Source: Prorocentrum cordatum
Taxonomy: Eukaryota; Sar; Dinophyceae; Prorocentrales; Prorocentraceae
Assembly (NCBI GenBank): GCA_963575745.1
Contig: CAUYUJ010018327.1
Coordinates: 247,501 to 311,500 of the forward strand
Length of the DNA stretch: 64,000 nt
Direction of reading: 5' to 3'
Below, one piece after another: positions 49,501 through 61,309 of this stretch. Within the stretch, counting starts at the first letter, position 1, and each line of letters opens with the position of its first letter. A model generated the notes under the pieces. That model was not told where the DNA came from. It worked only from the letters and a program-made list of their open reading frames with translations, and searched no databases. Both the position numbers and the translations under genes were made by a program.

Positions 49501-52500
49501 CGAGCAAGAACCAGAATCCGAAACCAAACGTTAAACGGAATCGCTTCCGATTGGTTCAGGCGGCGCATGGCAGCATGTGTTTGACCAGTGCCCTGGTTGC
49601 GTTCACTTGCAACGAACGGAACGCATCCCTTCGATCATGCACCCTCTCACAGCTCCCATCCCATGGCACATGTTTCAGTTGCGCGTTCATACCTCCAGCG
49701 CGGCATGGCCATATCATCGCTACATGCGTTGGACATGGTTCGGCTTGCCATGCGACCTCCGGCTTGGTAGAGAGACTGGCCTCGCTACCGCATGGCTGGT
49801 TCTGACCCTAATAACTGCACGCCATGGCACAAGATGGCGGATGTTTAACATGGTTGCCCCTACTGCCCCAACGCTCGTTGGCGGAGCGGAGCCAGGCCTT
49901 CGGCTACATCTGGCGGTGCACCAGTCGACGGCCACTTCGACAACTACGCGCGCGCCTCGGCTGTAGGCCAATGCGCCTCCAATCGCCGCCAACTGCCAAT
50001 TGGCAACGCGTTTCACGACGCGCGATCCCACGCGGCTTGGCGCCACCCCGCAGACAGGCGCCAAAGCCCACCCGAAAGCTGAAGCCCACGTACGCCCCAT
50101 GCAAAAGAAAACAAACTATACCACCGCATCCGCGACCAAGACCTTATGATGCACTGCATAAAAAGCGCAAGCTATGGCATCATATGGGCATGCCTCGGTC
50201 TGGCGCTTGGGCGCACGCAGCGCGGATAGGGCGATGCCCGTGCCCGATGTCGCCCCGGGAACCTAGCAGGCAACGAACTGTTTCGCGAGTTCGTCCTCGA
50301 AGATCACTCGTGGAGCTAGCGGCGCGTTGGCACCGCCCCGACGGGCCGCCGCGCTGCGGCGGGTTCTGAGTGGTTTCGCAGCGGCGATATCGATAAAGGC
50401 GCCGCCCCACATCGTCATCTTCGGAGTGACCACCCGAGGTCAGCGCTCCGGCGCAGGCACTCATCGCATTTTCTTCCTCAGCTCAAATTTCGAACACCTA
50501 GGCGACGAACGGCAATTGGCGTCTGGCACGGCGCTCATCGACTTCCGCTTTGAACGCGGGAAGCAAGTCGATGCGCTGCTAGCCTGCTACGAGATGTTCA
50601 CAAACAGCGCGATCAACTACTTGAGCGCATGCGCAGCTATGGCCGCGCAGCTGAACGCGCCCCAGGCAAAGTTGGAGGCGCCTTCAGCGCTCGCGCAATG
50701 TGCGCAGGCGCACTCGCCGCCGCCACCGGCAGCGCCCAAGCTGGTGCAGGAGCGCCTGCACGTCGGCACGTCTGGGGGCACGAAGTCTTCAGTAGTTGCA
50801 GCAGCCCTGGGCCACGAAACCGGCGTCACGCAATCAAGTGTCGCCACCTGAACATAAATTCCAAGAGGGGCTTATTTTCCACCGTCAAAACCAACAACCG
50901 CCCTGCGGGGGGACGCAGGGCAGCCCGCTTCGCCTTTCGATTCTGGAACCGACACCGGATCATCATCGGGTGCTGAAGATGTCATGGACAGACGTGCAAG
51001 TGCATTTCACGGACGAAAAGATTGTGAATGCATTTGTTTAGCGGATGTCGGCAGGTTCTGCGTCGTTGGGCATGGCCCGTCAAGAAATCCAGTGGACTCG
51101 TTGGGCGCGCGGCGCGAAGAGCATTCCGCGACGGGAGACAAAGGGGCGGGGCGAGGGCAAGGGGCGACGGTCAGTGCGCGGCCACGGCGGTGCTGCGCTC
51201 TTGGCATCTTCTACGGATTACCAGTCTGAAGAAAATCAGAAAGGGCGCGGGGCGCCGAGACATTTCGGGGGGGGGGGGGCGAGAGACGAGCCCCCCGGGC
51301 CGAAACGGGAACCGCGTGAAGTTCCACGCCAGCGGCAGCATCGATATTCCCCAGGCCGCGTGCTCAAGAGGCAAAGGTGGGCAGGGGCGGAGATGCAGCG
51401 CTTCCTGGTCCATGGGGAGGTATTGGGGGGATATCGAGTGCGTCGATTCATCGTTTTCGATTCACTGGCGGCGGCGGCGTCGTTGATCGCCTGGTTCCTG
51501 GTGGCGCGCTTCGCTGCAGGGCCCGAGGGGGCGGGCAGCGCGCTGGCGACCGCTCCGACGATCTGCGCGCGCGCGAGCAGGAAGCCGCTCCCTTCCAGGA
51601 CTGGCCAGGCGCCCCAGTGCATGCGAGCGGCGGCGCAATTGCCGACGGCGGCATCGAGTTCGCGGACGACGACGAGGACATGGGCGCCGCCTCCCTCCGA
51701 GACATAGTTCATCCCAACCACCAAGAACAAGCGTGGCGCCCTTCTGCGCCGGCGCGAGCTGGGCAAGGGCGCGGCGGAATGCATGCCCGGCCACGGGTCA
51801 GACCCGACGGCCATCGGCCTCGCTGCCGAGGAGCTCGGAACCATTGGCCGGGGCAGCTCCGTCTCGACCCTTCGCTGCTTGGGCGCAATGGGCAGGATCT
51901 CCCGACGACGGCGCCGACGAGGGAGGGCCGGGGCACAGGAGAGTCTCGCGACGGCCGACGCCGACTGTGCGTCGCCGACGATTGCGCGCGCCGGTATCTT
52001 TCCAGTGGATAGGGCGAGCAGGACATCGGGAACTTGCATTCCAAACCACATTTGGCTCGCGACCACGATGGCCACATCGCCCGGGGCGCCCGCTGCGGCC
52101 GCGCACGATAGCGGACGGACAAAGTGCCGAGCTTGCAATTGCAAGGTCTTCAGAACCACGGGCCCGGCCGCCCGTTCCGACAGGCCCGGGCCGTCGTGGC
52201 CCCATAGGGCCGCGCAGAGCCGCGACCGCTGCGGCGGTCGCGGCGGCCCAGCTCAGTCTGCAGTAGATCGGGGGCCCACGGATGCCGAGGACGTCGCCGC
52301 GCCCCGGAGCAGATGGGCCGACGTCGCGCGTTTGCCGCATCGAGCGCCGCAGCCGCAACTGCCGCGCGATAGCCGACGTCGACGGCGAGCGCGGCAGGGG
52401 TCGCGACCGAGACCGACGGGGGAACGCGTCGCCGCGAGCGCCCCAGGCCAGGGGGCAGAATACCCTGCGAGAGGTGGAAGGGGCGACCGGGCCTCGCCGA

Positions 52501-53329
52501 CGCGCCCGCGCCTCGGGCGCAACGGGAAGACGAGAGGAGCTCTCGGGCGGCAAGCCTCGGGTCCTCCGACCAGGCGCGGTCGCGCGGGAAGACCACGAAC
52601 AAACCCGAGTATATAAAGCGGGCCAGCCGGTGGCAGGGCAGCCAGGGCGTAGGGCCCTCGGAAACGTCCCGCGGGCCTATGCTGATCCGAGTCGTCGCCG
52701 ACAGGGCGGCTGCTTTTCGGCGCCCATCGCCCCCGTCGCCTTGCCGATCCGACGCCTCGCAGACGGGCGCCGTCCACGGCGCGGGGCGCGCGCCCGGGCG
52801 GCCGCGACGCATTCGTCGGGAAGGCCCGGGCCGCGGCCCCCCCCCCGAAGCCGCCGACGACGCCGCGGCCGCCGATTGCGTCGGGGGCCTCGGCGCAGAG
52901 TCGCCGCCACAAGGCGCGCGGCGCATCGGCGGCAGCTGCAAGCCAGGTCGCCGGCAAGGGCGCGCGCGCAGGAGCGGGCCCTGTGCCGGCCACCATGAGA
53001 GTCGACAACAACGCCGGGGGGCGACTTCAGAAGGGGACGATTCCAAAAACAAAAGAAAACCCTAGCCGCGAACATGGGGGGTCGGCTATAGACGACGTTT
53101 TAAGCGCGCTACCGAAGAGTCCCGTAATTTGTTTCACGCGTGGGCGTTCGTGACCTGCGCCGCGCCCTGTTCCACCTTGGCGTCATCTACGTGGATCTTC
53201 GCGTTTGCAGCGCTGCATTGCGCGGCCCCCCCCCCCGCCCCCCATCCTCCTCAGTTTTTGTTGTGCTTTCTTTTTTTCCGTTCCGCCCTGGCGATAATTC
53301 TGCATTCCAGTGTTGCGTTTCTCCGGCGA
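49501..53329. other. Unassigned tract, no gene recognised
   Basis: Many frames cross it on both strands. None shows a motif I can name. 49577-49966 (VFDQCPGC...) and 50796-51041 (ending MSWTDVQVHFTDEKIVNAFV) look slightly less random but are unsupported. G-runs lie at 51269-51280 and C-runs at 53229-53240. Confidence 0.4.
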
Positions 53330-53939
53330 TAGAGCGGCGGCGCGCAGCTCGTCGGCGTGGGGCCCGCAGTTTGCGAGCGCGCGACGGCCGCGGCAACCGC
53401 GCCTAGCGCGCCATCTGCGATTTCGAGAAAGCGCCGTGCACGTCTCGCGGCGTCGACGGACTTCTAGCCCGCCGCGCCCTGCGCTGAGGGGCCACCCCGC
53501 GCGCGCCCCCTCTGTCGTCGAGAAAGTAAAGCTCTGCGCTCGTTAGGCCCTGCGACATTGGCGCGCATAGAGACAGCGGCGAGGCTTATGGCGTCGAGGA
53601 AAGGCCACGCCTGCTAGGCACCCCGCGCGCACCACCTCTGGCGTCGAGAAAGTGCAACGCTTTTCTGGGCCCTACGACACCAGCGCGCATAAGGGGCCGC
53701 GGTGGGGAGACGCCCCTGCGCGCCCTTCTGATCTAGAGAAAGTGCCGCGTCTGCTTGGCCCAGCGTCATTGGCGCGCGCGGAGATCGCGGTGAGGGACCA
53801 CCCCCCGCGCGCGCCCTCTGGCGTCGAGAAAGTGCACGCCCGCTAAAACCTGCGACATTGGCGCGTATAGAGACATCGATGGGGGACCACGTGCTGCGCA
53901 TCACTTCTCGTCTCGAGAAAGTGCCACGCCTGCTGGGCC
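53330..53939 (+). repeat. ~90-bp tandem array (GCGACATTGGCGCG / GTCGAGAAAGTG), left block
   Basis: Units share CTGCTGGGCCCTGCGACATT, then GGCGCGTATAGAGAC, a GACCACCCCC stretch and TCTGGCGTCGAGAAAGTGCC. The GAGAAAGT marks fall at 53523, 53648, 53735, 53826 and 53916, spacing 87-91 apart from the first interval. The same array resumes at 57749 after LINE-D. Confidence 0.85.
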
Positions 53940-54129
53940 GCTTTTTGATTCGCAGACTGAGGGCGACGCGGCGCGGCCGCTGGCGCCCCGGCAAGGCGCC
54001 GACCTCTGGCAGTTGCGCGATGCGGCGCGCGGCCAGGAGTCGAATTCTGCTTCGCTGCTCCCGGCGCAGCGCAGGTTCCTGAGGAGGCGCCCGCAAGTGG
54101 TCCTGCCACCCTGGGCGCGCGCCGCTCAT

Positions 54130-54970
54130 CACGGCCGGCCGCGGTCTTGGCGCTGCCGCCGCAGCGAAGGCAGCGTGCCTGGCTGGGCCCCTGCGCGAGG
54201 GAGTGGGACCACCGCGAGCATCCTGCGTAGATAGCGGCGAGCATGGCCCCTCCGCCGATGGGCTCGTCGTTGTCGTGCTGGCGCGGCCGAGCAGCCGGCG
54301 GCGCCGCGCGGCTGGCGGGGCTGGGGCTGGCTGGGGCGGACGCAAGGCGAGCCCGATCCCCGCGGCGGATCGCGCTCCAGATGCGAGAGCTGTGGCGCGT
54401 GCGCGCTGGAGCAGCAGCCGAGGCTGCTGCCGGGGCGGCTGCCTGCGCCCGCTGCCCCGCTTCCAACGCCGCGAGCTCCCTGCGGCGGGCGAGCGCGACC
54501 TCGCGCGGCGGGGCGCGCTGCGCAGCCGCGGCGCCAGCGTTGCCGTCGACCGCGGCGTTGCCGAGGCGGTCCCGCTCTCTCGCCTCTGGGCGCCGCGCCT
54601 CCGCCTGGGTCTTGCGCGCTTGTGCGCGCCAGTCCTGGGCCGCCCGCTCCGCGCGGCACCTGCAAGCAGCCGTCGCAGGTCGGCGCCCCCCCGCCCCCGC
54701 GCGTCGGCGCCGGCCCCGGCCTCCAAATGCGCGCGCGCCCGCGCGATTGATTGGCTGCCCGGGGCGAGGTCGCTTGTGGGTCGCCGACAGCGCGGGCCGC
54801 CGCAACTGCGGCGGCGACCTGGGCCCGCTGCGCGGTCTGCGGCCCATCGGCAGGGCCAGCGAGATTCGGGGCTGCGAGGCCTTGGGCGCGCAGACAACGC
54901 GCGGCTCGCGCAAGCAGCGGGTCGGCCGGGCGGAGGCATGCCCCATCGCTCAACACCACGCGGCGGGGAG
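54130..54970 (-). pseudogene. LINE-D RNase H and C-terminal region
   Basis: VLSDGACLRPADPLLARAA (from ~54957) matches the RNase H TDGS/TDGA strand, and QTAQRAQVAAAVAAARAV follows like the Glu-bearing helix (Glu replaced by Gln). In another frame, further on, ERDRLGNAAVDGNAGAAAAQ resembles the final GN..AD..A box. Three frames are needed to assemble it and the catalytic set is incomplete, so it is non-functional. Confidence 0.5.
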
Positions 54971-55939
54971 CCTCCGGCTGCTGCTCGGCCCTGGGCGGCA
55001 GCTGGAGGTCTGCGCTTACGGCGCTGCAGCAAGGGCAGCGCGCCGCGGGCCCTCCCTCGCTGGGCGCAGCCGAAGGCGGTGCTCGTGGCTTTCAGGCAGC
55101 CCGCAGCGCGAGCACATGACGGCGTCGGCCATCCACTTGGCCGCAATGGCCGCGGTCGCGATGCTGCCGCGCGTGACGCTGCGCAGTGCCTTGGCAGCCT
55201 CGGGCGCCAACGCTTCGGCGGCGCGCTGGCGTCGCGTGGCCCACCTGTCCGCCCTGCGGGCAGAGCGGGCGAAGGGCGGCCGACGCGCGGCCGCCTTGCG
55301 GCGCTCGGCCCGACGCCGCGCCGCAATGACCGCTCGCTCGGTGGCCCGCCTCGGCGGCCCAGCCGGGCGCCGGCCACGCAGCGCCGCAGGCGCGCCAACC
55401 CAGCGTTCCATGTCGTCGCCCAGCCCGAGCCCGCGGAGGCTGCGCAAGGCGGCGGCCACCGGCCCCGCGACCCGCGCATCCCCGGCTTTGATGGCGGCCG
55501 CCGCGCTGCGCAACGAGGCGAGGTCGAGCTGTCCTACCTGGAGCGCTCGCGCAGCCCGCGGCGCCAACGCAGCGGGCGCGGCGGCCTTCGCGTTGTCCAG
55601 GCGCCAGGTGGGACTGAGAACGCCGAACGTGATTTCGGCCGCCGCGCGTGGCCCATGGCCAGTGGACCCTGTGGCAGCCCGGCGAAGCTGCTCGGGGCCC
55701 CTGGCGGCGGGGCGACCGAGGGGCGACCGTTAGGCGTCAGCGGCCGCGCTGGCGGCGGGCCCCCCCGGGCGCCGCCGCGGGCGGCGCAGACGAGCAAAGC
55801 GGCCACGAGCCAGCTGCGCCCGCGCGGAGGGAACGGGATGCTCGCGCCGCCCCCCCGCGACCGCGACGACCCCGAGGTCGGATCTCGGCGCCCGCTGAGA
55901 TGGGCGGCGCCTCGTTGTGGAGGCAGCGCCGCGCCGGCG

Positions 55940-57110
55940 CATTGCGTCGTTGACAAACTACTTGCTCTTCACTTCGCGTGGCCGCCAGTCGAAGTCTGCC
56001 TCGCAGGCGTGGGTGGTCTGCAACGCTTCGGCGGCCGCTTCCGCGGTCTCGTCGGGGCCCCCGCGGGCCCAGGTAGTCAGGTCGTCGACGTGCACGCGGC
56101 GCCCCAGACCATCACGCACTCGGCCAGTGCGTCGGCGCTAAGGCCGGACCAGCAGGCTGAGCATAAAGACGGCCAACGCGCGACCAGGGGGGACCCCACT
56201 GGTCGGCGCCCGCGGTCGGCCACGCGCGCCGCCCACGCGGGGCCGGCGCGGCGCCTGACGGGCGGCATGGAGAGGGGCGGCACACCGGCGCGAGTGACAC
56301 AGAGCCGCGAGTGAGAATCTCCAGTCCACCGTTCCGCCGAAAATGACCCCCGTTGAGGCGGCCTCCGCCGCCTCGGGGTCAAGGGCAGGGCCCCGCGCGG
56401 GCTCCGCGGACCGCCGTTGCCGCCGCCCCATGCCAGGCCCCGCCGCGCGGGAAGCCGCGCCCAGCCGCCCAGGCGCGGCGCAGCATCGGGCAGTCCATGG
56501 TCCAACCGTCGCCAGCTTCTGGCCAGCGGTCCACGCGCTCAGCAGCTTAGAAGAGCTCCGCGACCCGTGCCAGGAGCTCCGGGGAGGGCAGGCGGAGCTC
56601 GGCCACGGTCCTGCCCTCGAGGCCGGGCGCTTTGCGATTCGCCATGTGAGGATCGAGCGGGCCAGGTCGGCCGCCCGTGTCGCTCTCTCCGGAAGCGCCG
56701 GCAGATAATCGAGCTCGACGAGCCAGTGCTCGATGTCGGGCGTCGCCGGGGCCCGCCGCTGCCGCGGCGCCCGTGCCTGAGCTGCGCAGCGCTGCCTCCT
56801 CTAAGCGATTGGCGCCGCCGCCGGCCTCGTGGCGTCGCGGCAGCCGCGCCCCCGACGCTGTCGCGCGGGGCAGGCGCGAGGGCGGCAGCCAGGGCGCTGT
56901 CAGCGCTGGCCCAGCGGCGCAAGCGCCCTTATCCATTTTCCATCGTCTGCCGAGCCCATTCCTGCCGAGATGTGCGGCGTCGTTCGCGCGCAGCCTGCCG
57001 CGCCGCCCGGCGGGCCCTCGCCCTCTCGACGCAGCGGTCGAGGATGCCCGGCGCAACTGGGAGCCCCTCCAGGTCTACCACGCAAGGACTCCCGATTAGT
57101 TAATCTCTGC
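55940..57110 (-). pseudogene. LINE-D reverse transcriptase
   Basis: MANRKAPGLEGRTVAELRLP (near 56640) is the K(A)PGxDG entry box of LINE-type RTs. Near 56085, GRRVHVDDLTTWARGGPDET supplies the catalytic xxDD box, followed by ETAEAAAEALQTTHACEADFDW and a stop at 55973. The A-box between them is not recognisable, and frames change at least twice. Confidence rests on the order and spacing of the two boxes. Confidence 0.55.
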
Positions 57111-57306
57111 AGAGGGCAGCGGCCACCGCCGGCGCAGGCCGGCAGCTCATAGGACCCAGCGCCGCGCGGCGCGCTGCATAGAGCGGGGGCGTCGGGGCCA
57201 GAGAGGCGCAGCATCCGCGGCCATGTCGCTCGCTTCGCCAGCCGCGCCATTGGCTTGGGGCCGGCTGGCCTGCCACCCCGCGCTGGCGCATCGGCGCTCA
57301 AGGAGC

Positions 57307-57547
57307 TGCAGGTGGCCCAGACAACGGCTAAGCCACCGGCGCATGGCTGCTTCCGGCGCCTCCGGAGCAGCTGCCAGATAACCGTCGCGGATGGCGTCCC
57401 GGAAGGCCGGCCGGCGCTCCCAGCAAGCAGCTGAAGGTGGCCCAGACGATGGCCAAGCCAGCAGCGCATGGCGGCTGCAGCGCCCCCGGAGCAGCTGCCA
57501 GATAACCGTCGCGGATGGCGTCCTGGAAGGCCAGCAGGTGCTCCCAG
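57307..57547 (-). repeat. Two-copy ~119-bp tandem duplication in LINE-D
   Basis: The unit includes GGAGCAGCTGCCAGATAACC, GTCGCGGATGGCGTCC and GAAGGCC. Copies start near 57308 and 57427 and differ at a few positions. The duplication lies in the probable 5' part of LINE-D. Confidence 0.8.
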
Positions 57548-57748
57548 ATAGCTTCGCCAGCGACTCCCTGCCGGGCGCCTGGCCAGCCGTCCGAAGCAGG
57601 TCCGCAGCGGGGCAGTGGCTTCGTCCACATTGCTGCGCGCCTGGGCGGCTCGGTCGCCAGCTCCGCCCCCAGCGCTGCATGCGTCGCCAATCCAAGATCC
57701 CAGCGCAAGCCGGCAGAAACCACGCGCCCCACTGCGCTCCCGTTCTGT

Positions 57749-58110
57749 CTGCTAGGCCCTGCAGCATTGGCGCGTATAGAGACCGCGTGCTGGCCCTGTG
57801 GCGTTGGCGCGTATAGAGACAGCGGTGAGGAACCACCCCCTGCGCACCCTTTTCTGGTGCCGAGAATGCGCCGCGCTTGCCAGTCCTTGCGACATTGGCG
57901 CGTTTTGAGAAAGCGGTGAGGGGCCCCAACACTTGTGCACCCTTTCTGGTATTGAGAAACAGCCGCGCCTGCTCAGTCCTGCGGAATTTGCGACTAGATA
58001 AGCCGCGGCGGAGAACCACCCCTTGCACTGGCGCGCAAAGACAAAGCGTTAGGGGGCCACTCCCTGCGCGCCCCCGATGGCGTTGTGAAAGTGGCACGCT
58101 TGCACTGCCC
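57749..58110 (+). repeat. ~90-bp tandem array, right block
   Basis: Resumes the 53330-53939 array: GCAGCATTGGCGCGTATAGA, GCGTTGGCGCGTATAGAGAC, GCGACATTGGCGCG. The copies here are more degenerate than on the left. Confidence 0.8.
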
Positions 58111-58680
58111 TGGGCCGGTCCGAAGTATGATGAGTGTTTTCTGTCTGTGTTTCTGATGTGTGTGCGACCAGATGCATGCGTCTGGAGTGCATGGTGCGTT
58201 TATTTTATATGTGTGTATGTATACACACACACGCCAATACGACCACCCTGCGGGTGATAAGGAGGAGGGGGGGGGGGGGCAGCAATGGGCAAAAGTGGCG
58301 ATTGTTGTTCTGACGATGCCTGTGGGGCGGAGAGTGCGATTGCGCACGTGGGCGTGATGCGATGTGGCGATGTTGGCGAAGCGAACTCGACACGGTCGTG
58401 AAGCGCTGTCCCCGCGTGCGCTTATCATTCGCGCGAACCTCACCTCAGCGCTAGTCGACGCAGTCGAACGCGCGTGCTGCAGTGCCACAGTGACTGCTCG
58501 CGGCGCCACCCGATGCTGCCTTGGAGAGCTCGCCGCCGCGCCCGCGGCGCCTTGCGATTTGCATTTGGATGTGCAAATCGATTTGCGTGTCGATGTGCTT
58601 GTCGGTCTGCATATCGGCTTGCATGCAGACTTGCATTGGATAGCTCGCCGCAAGCGGCGATGTTTTGAACTGCGCAACCC
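58111..58680. other. Spacer with TG/CA microsatellite
   Basis: GTGTGTATGTATACACACAC near 58209-58228 forms a small palindrome. A G-run lies at 58267-58280. GCATTTGGATGTGCAAATCGATTTGC-type ATTTGC words at 58555-58640 are a short degenerate repeat. No gene. Confidence 0.5.
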
Positions 58681-59150
58681 GCGGCGGGACACCAGCGGGG
58701 CACCAGCGGGGCACCGCGGGCCACCGTTTGACGGGAGGATCATCATCTGGTCCGGCCGCGGCCCAGCCACAGGAGGATTTCGGGGCACCAGCGGGGCGCC
58801 GGCGGGGCGCTGCGCGCCACCGGCCGCTGGAGGGGAATAATTTGGTCCGGCCGCGGCCCAGCCACAAGAGGATTTCGGGGCGCCAGCAGGACACCGGCGG
58901 GGCACCGCGGGCCACCAGCCGCCAGAGGAGAAAAAATTGGTCCGGCCGCGGCCCAGCCACAGGAGGATTTCGGGCCGCCAGCGGGACACCGGAGGTGCAC
59001 CGCGGGCCACCGGCCGCCGGAGGAGACACATTTGGTCCGGCCGCAGCCACAGGAGGATTTCAGGGCAGCGGGGCGCCGGCTGGACACCGCGGCCCACCGG
59101 CGGCCGGAGGGGAAACATTTGGTCCGGCCGCGGCCCAGCCATATGGGCGT
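58681..59150 (+). repeat. 95-bp minisatellite, five units
   Basis: TTTGGTCCGGCCGCGGCCCA recurs at 58749, 58844, 58939, 59034 and 59121 (period 95, 95, 95, 87), each followed by CACAGGAGGATTTCGGGGC. Pro/Gly/Arg-rich frames through it are artefacts. Confidence 0.95.
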
Positions 59151-59284
59151 CCTCTCGCCCGCCCACGCAGCTTCGCCTCGCCCGCCCGCGCGCGCGGCAC
59201 GCGCGACACGAGGCCGAAACCGAAATCGATTTCCGGGTAGGGGGGGGTTCAGTTTCACGTCGGACTCACCCCCAAACATCCGAT

Positions 59285-59291
<7 letters not shown>

Positions 59292-59331
<40 letters not shown>
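59292..59331. repeat. (TA)n microsatellite
   Basis: About 20 TA dinucleotides after ACATACA; an isolated AT-rich run in GC-rich surroundings. Confidence 0.95.
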
Positions 59332-59335
<4 letters not shown>

Positions 59336-59621
59336 CATACGCACTTCTCCAAGGGAGTAGAGCTCAGAGGCGATTAGTGCGCGCGCGCCGTGTTCGCGAT
59401 TGTTTTGGCCGTTTCGCTAAGGACGTCCTCGAAATTTCGACAATCGGCGGCACCCCTTGCACAGATCGTGACGTTAGGGCGCAAAAGCACATGGGGATTT
59501 CAACATTCTAACATAAAACCTTCAAAATCACCTTGTAATTTCAATGAATTTGACTCCGATTCTCAGAGAATGGCGGCTTCGCTTGAGACGCCCTCCCAAC
59601 ATCGCCCCTACGTACCTTCTG

Positions 59622-59735
59622 GCACCCCAGATCCCGCCTCGGAGCCTCCTGGGGCCTCCTGGGACCTCCTGGGGCCTCCTGGGGCTTTCTGTACTTTCTG
59701 GCACCCCGGGCCCCGCCTCGGATCCTCCTGCGCGG
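59622..59735 (+). repeat. CTCCTGGGGC repeat with flanking direct repeats
   Basis: TTCTGGCACCCCAGATCCCG and TTCTGGCACCCCGGGCCCCG begin two longer copies flanking four CCTCCTGGG(A/G)CCT units. Confidence 0.75.
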
Positions 59736-59907
59736 AGGCACGTGCAAGAGGGCAGCCGATCCCGATCGAGGCGCCCGTGGTCTTGCAGGGCTGCTCGCGG
59801 CGACCTCGGCCGCAGTTCTGCCTTGGACCTTCGGGGCAGATCGTCGCGAAGCGCGGGCGGCTCGCGACTGGGCCCCCCGACGGGTCTCGAGAGCTCCGCC
59901 GCCAGCG

Positions 59908-61118
59908 ATGGCGCGCCGTTCGTCGGGGCCGAGGTTCGAGGTCTTCTTCGAAAGGGCCGCGGGCTTGCAGCTCGCGCGATTGTGCCTCTTTGCGTGCGCC
60001 GTTGACGCGGTCTTCGCGACAACGGACAGCGACGTCTACGCAGACGGGAGGGAGGAGCACGAGGACATACTGGTCTCGGGGCCGAAGAGCGGGGCGCCGG
60101 CCTGGCTCCACCCCTGCCAGCGATGCGGATTCGACGTCTCCGAGCGGGATCAGGACATCGACAGGCGGGCGCAGGCTGCGCTGGAGCGGCGGCGGCTGCT
60201 GGGCGGCGGAGGTTTTTCAGCCGCTCTCCCCGCTACGGTGCCTGGCGCACTGCGCGGCCCCCCTGCGTCTGCCAGGGCAGCAGGTGCAGTTGCGCTGGCG
60301 GAGGACGGCGCGGCCGCGCCGCGCGGGCTGCCGGCGGGCCGGGACTTCGGGCCCCGCGGCTCGAGCTGGTTCTTGATGGCGGTCGCTCTCGGCCTTCCCG
60401 CGCTCTCGAAGGTCGCCGACAGGGTCGACGACTATGTCTTGGTCGACGGGCACTACGGCCCCCCGATCAGCAACGGGGTGGGCGGCGCCCGTCGGCGCGA
60501 AGCGGCGGAGGCGGGGCCGCGGCGACGACGCGCGCGCTTTCGGCGAGCTACAACCCGCGTGGCGAGAGGGCTCGGTTTTTCAATCGCAGGCGGGAGGCGC
60601 TCTCGGAGGAGTCGTTCGATGATTTCCGGGTGCAAGGGCATCGGGCGACGGGGCGGCTACTTGAGGCCTTCCACCAGGTGGGCCAGATCCCCGTCGCGAG
60701 GCACCGCTAGGGGCGCCAGGTGCTGGGCGCGACCGCCGCGGACCCCGACATCGACGAGCACCTCTTCTTATCGGAGCGCCGTGAGCTCGGCCGCCAGTGC
60801 GACTAGCTGACCCCGCTGAACAGCGCGGCCTCCGCGGCGGCAGCGCGCTGGCACCAGCCGTGGGAGGAACGCGCCGCGGAGATTCTGAAGTACGTGACGT
60901 CGGGCGCCGGGGCGGCTGCTGGCGTCTCGGCGGAGAGGCGCATCTTTTGCGTGGTCAGCTCCGGGAAGGCCGCCCTCATCCCGCCGACCCTGGGCCCGTT
61001 GGTCGCAGACGAGATGCGGCAGCACAGTGAGATCTCGAGAGAGCGCCGCAAGGGCCGCGCGGAGCGGAGCCAGGCGGCATTGGCGGCGCGCGGAACCATC
61101 CCGATCCCAGCCGCCAGC

Positions 61119-61159
<41 letters not shown>

Positions 61160-61250
61160 ACGTCGCGCCTGAGCAGGTCGCGCCTGAGCGGAAGCTGGAG
61201 GCCAAGGCGAAGGCAGAGACGACGTCTTGGGTTGCACCGTCTGCGTCGAT
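59908..61250 (+). pseudogene. Element E gag/ORF1-like region
   Basis: The first frame (59908-60500) has FFERAAGLQLARLCLFACAV, YADGREEHEDILVSG, then APAWLHPCQRCGFDVSERD (a C-x2-C pair) and GRDFGPRGSSWFLMAV. Near 60500 it shifts, continuing as RARFFNRRREALSEESFDDF and ATGRLLEAFHQVGQIPV. It then shifts again to ADPDIDEHLFLSERRELGRQ with an in-frame TAG at 60805. WEERAAEILKYVTSGAGA and ISRERRKGRAERSQ follow. Resembles the N-terminal ORF of a dinoflagellate retroelement family as I recall it; no enzymatic motif. An (AG)n run at 61117-61156 interrupts the tail. Confidence 0.5.
61117..61156 (+). repeat. (AG)n microsatellite
   Basis: About 20 AG dinucleotides inside the gag-like pseudogene; an expansion there would change the reading frame. 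Confidence 0.95.
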
Positions 61251-61309
61251 CTCAGCTGCCGAGCGCGCGACGCCCCGTCGCGTGCTCGGCTACTTTTTGG
61301 TGAAGGGCC

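Larger units (their letters stand above)
53940..57748 (-). mobile_element. LINE-D: degenerate RT/RNase H element inserted in the 90-bp array
   Basis: The tandem array is broken precisely here. The left edge has a T5 run (53942-53946), a possible poly(A) of a minus-strand element. CTGCTGGGCC (53930-53939) is nearly repeated as CTGCTAGGCC (57749-57758), a plausible target duplication, although array units themselves carry this word. Inside, on the minus strand, RT and RNase H motifs appear in order but in several frames. No endonuclease domain was found, so it may be 5' truncated. Extreme GC content creates long ORFs on the opposite strand. Confidence 0.6.

Noticed and set aside
52606-52620. 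GAGTATATAAAGCGG as a TATA promoter
   Set aside because: No gene follows, and dinoflagellate promoters are not known to rely on a TATA box.
54203-56314. 703-codon + strand ORF
   Set aside because: Antisense to LINE-D, whose RT and RNase H motifs lie on the minus strand; product is Arg/Gly-rich without domains.
58681-59150. 95-bp minisatellite considered as a CRISPR-like array
   Set aside because: Units are contiguous and similar along their whole length; no short repeat with unique spacers and no cas genes.
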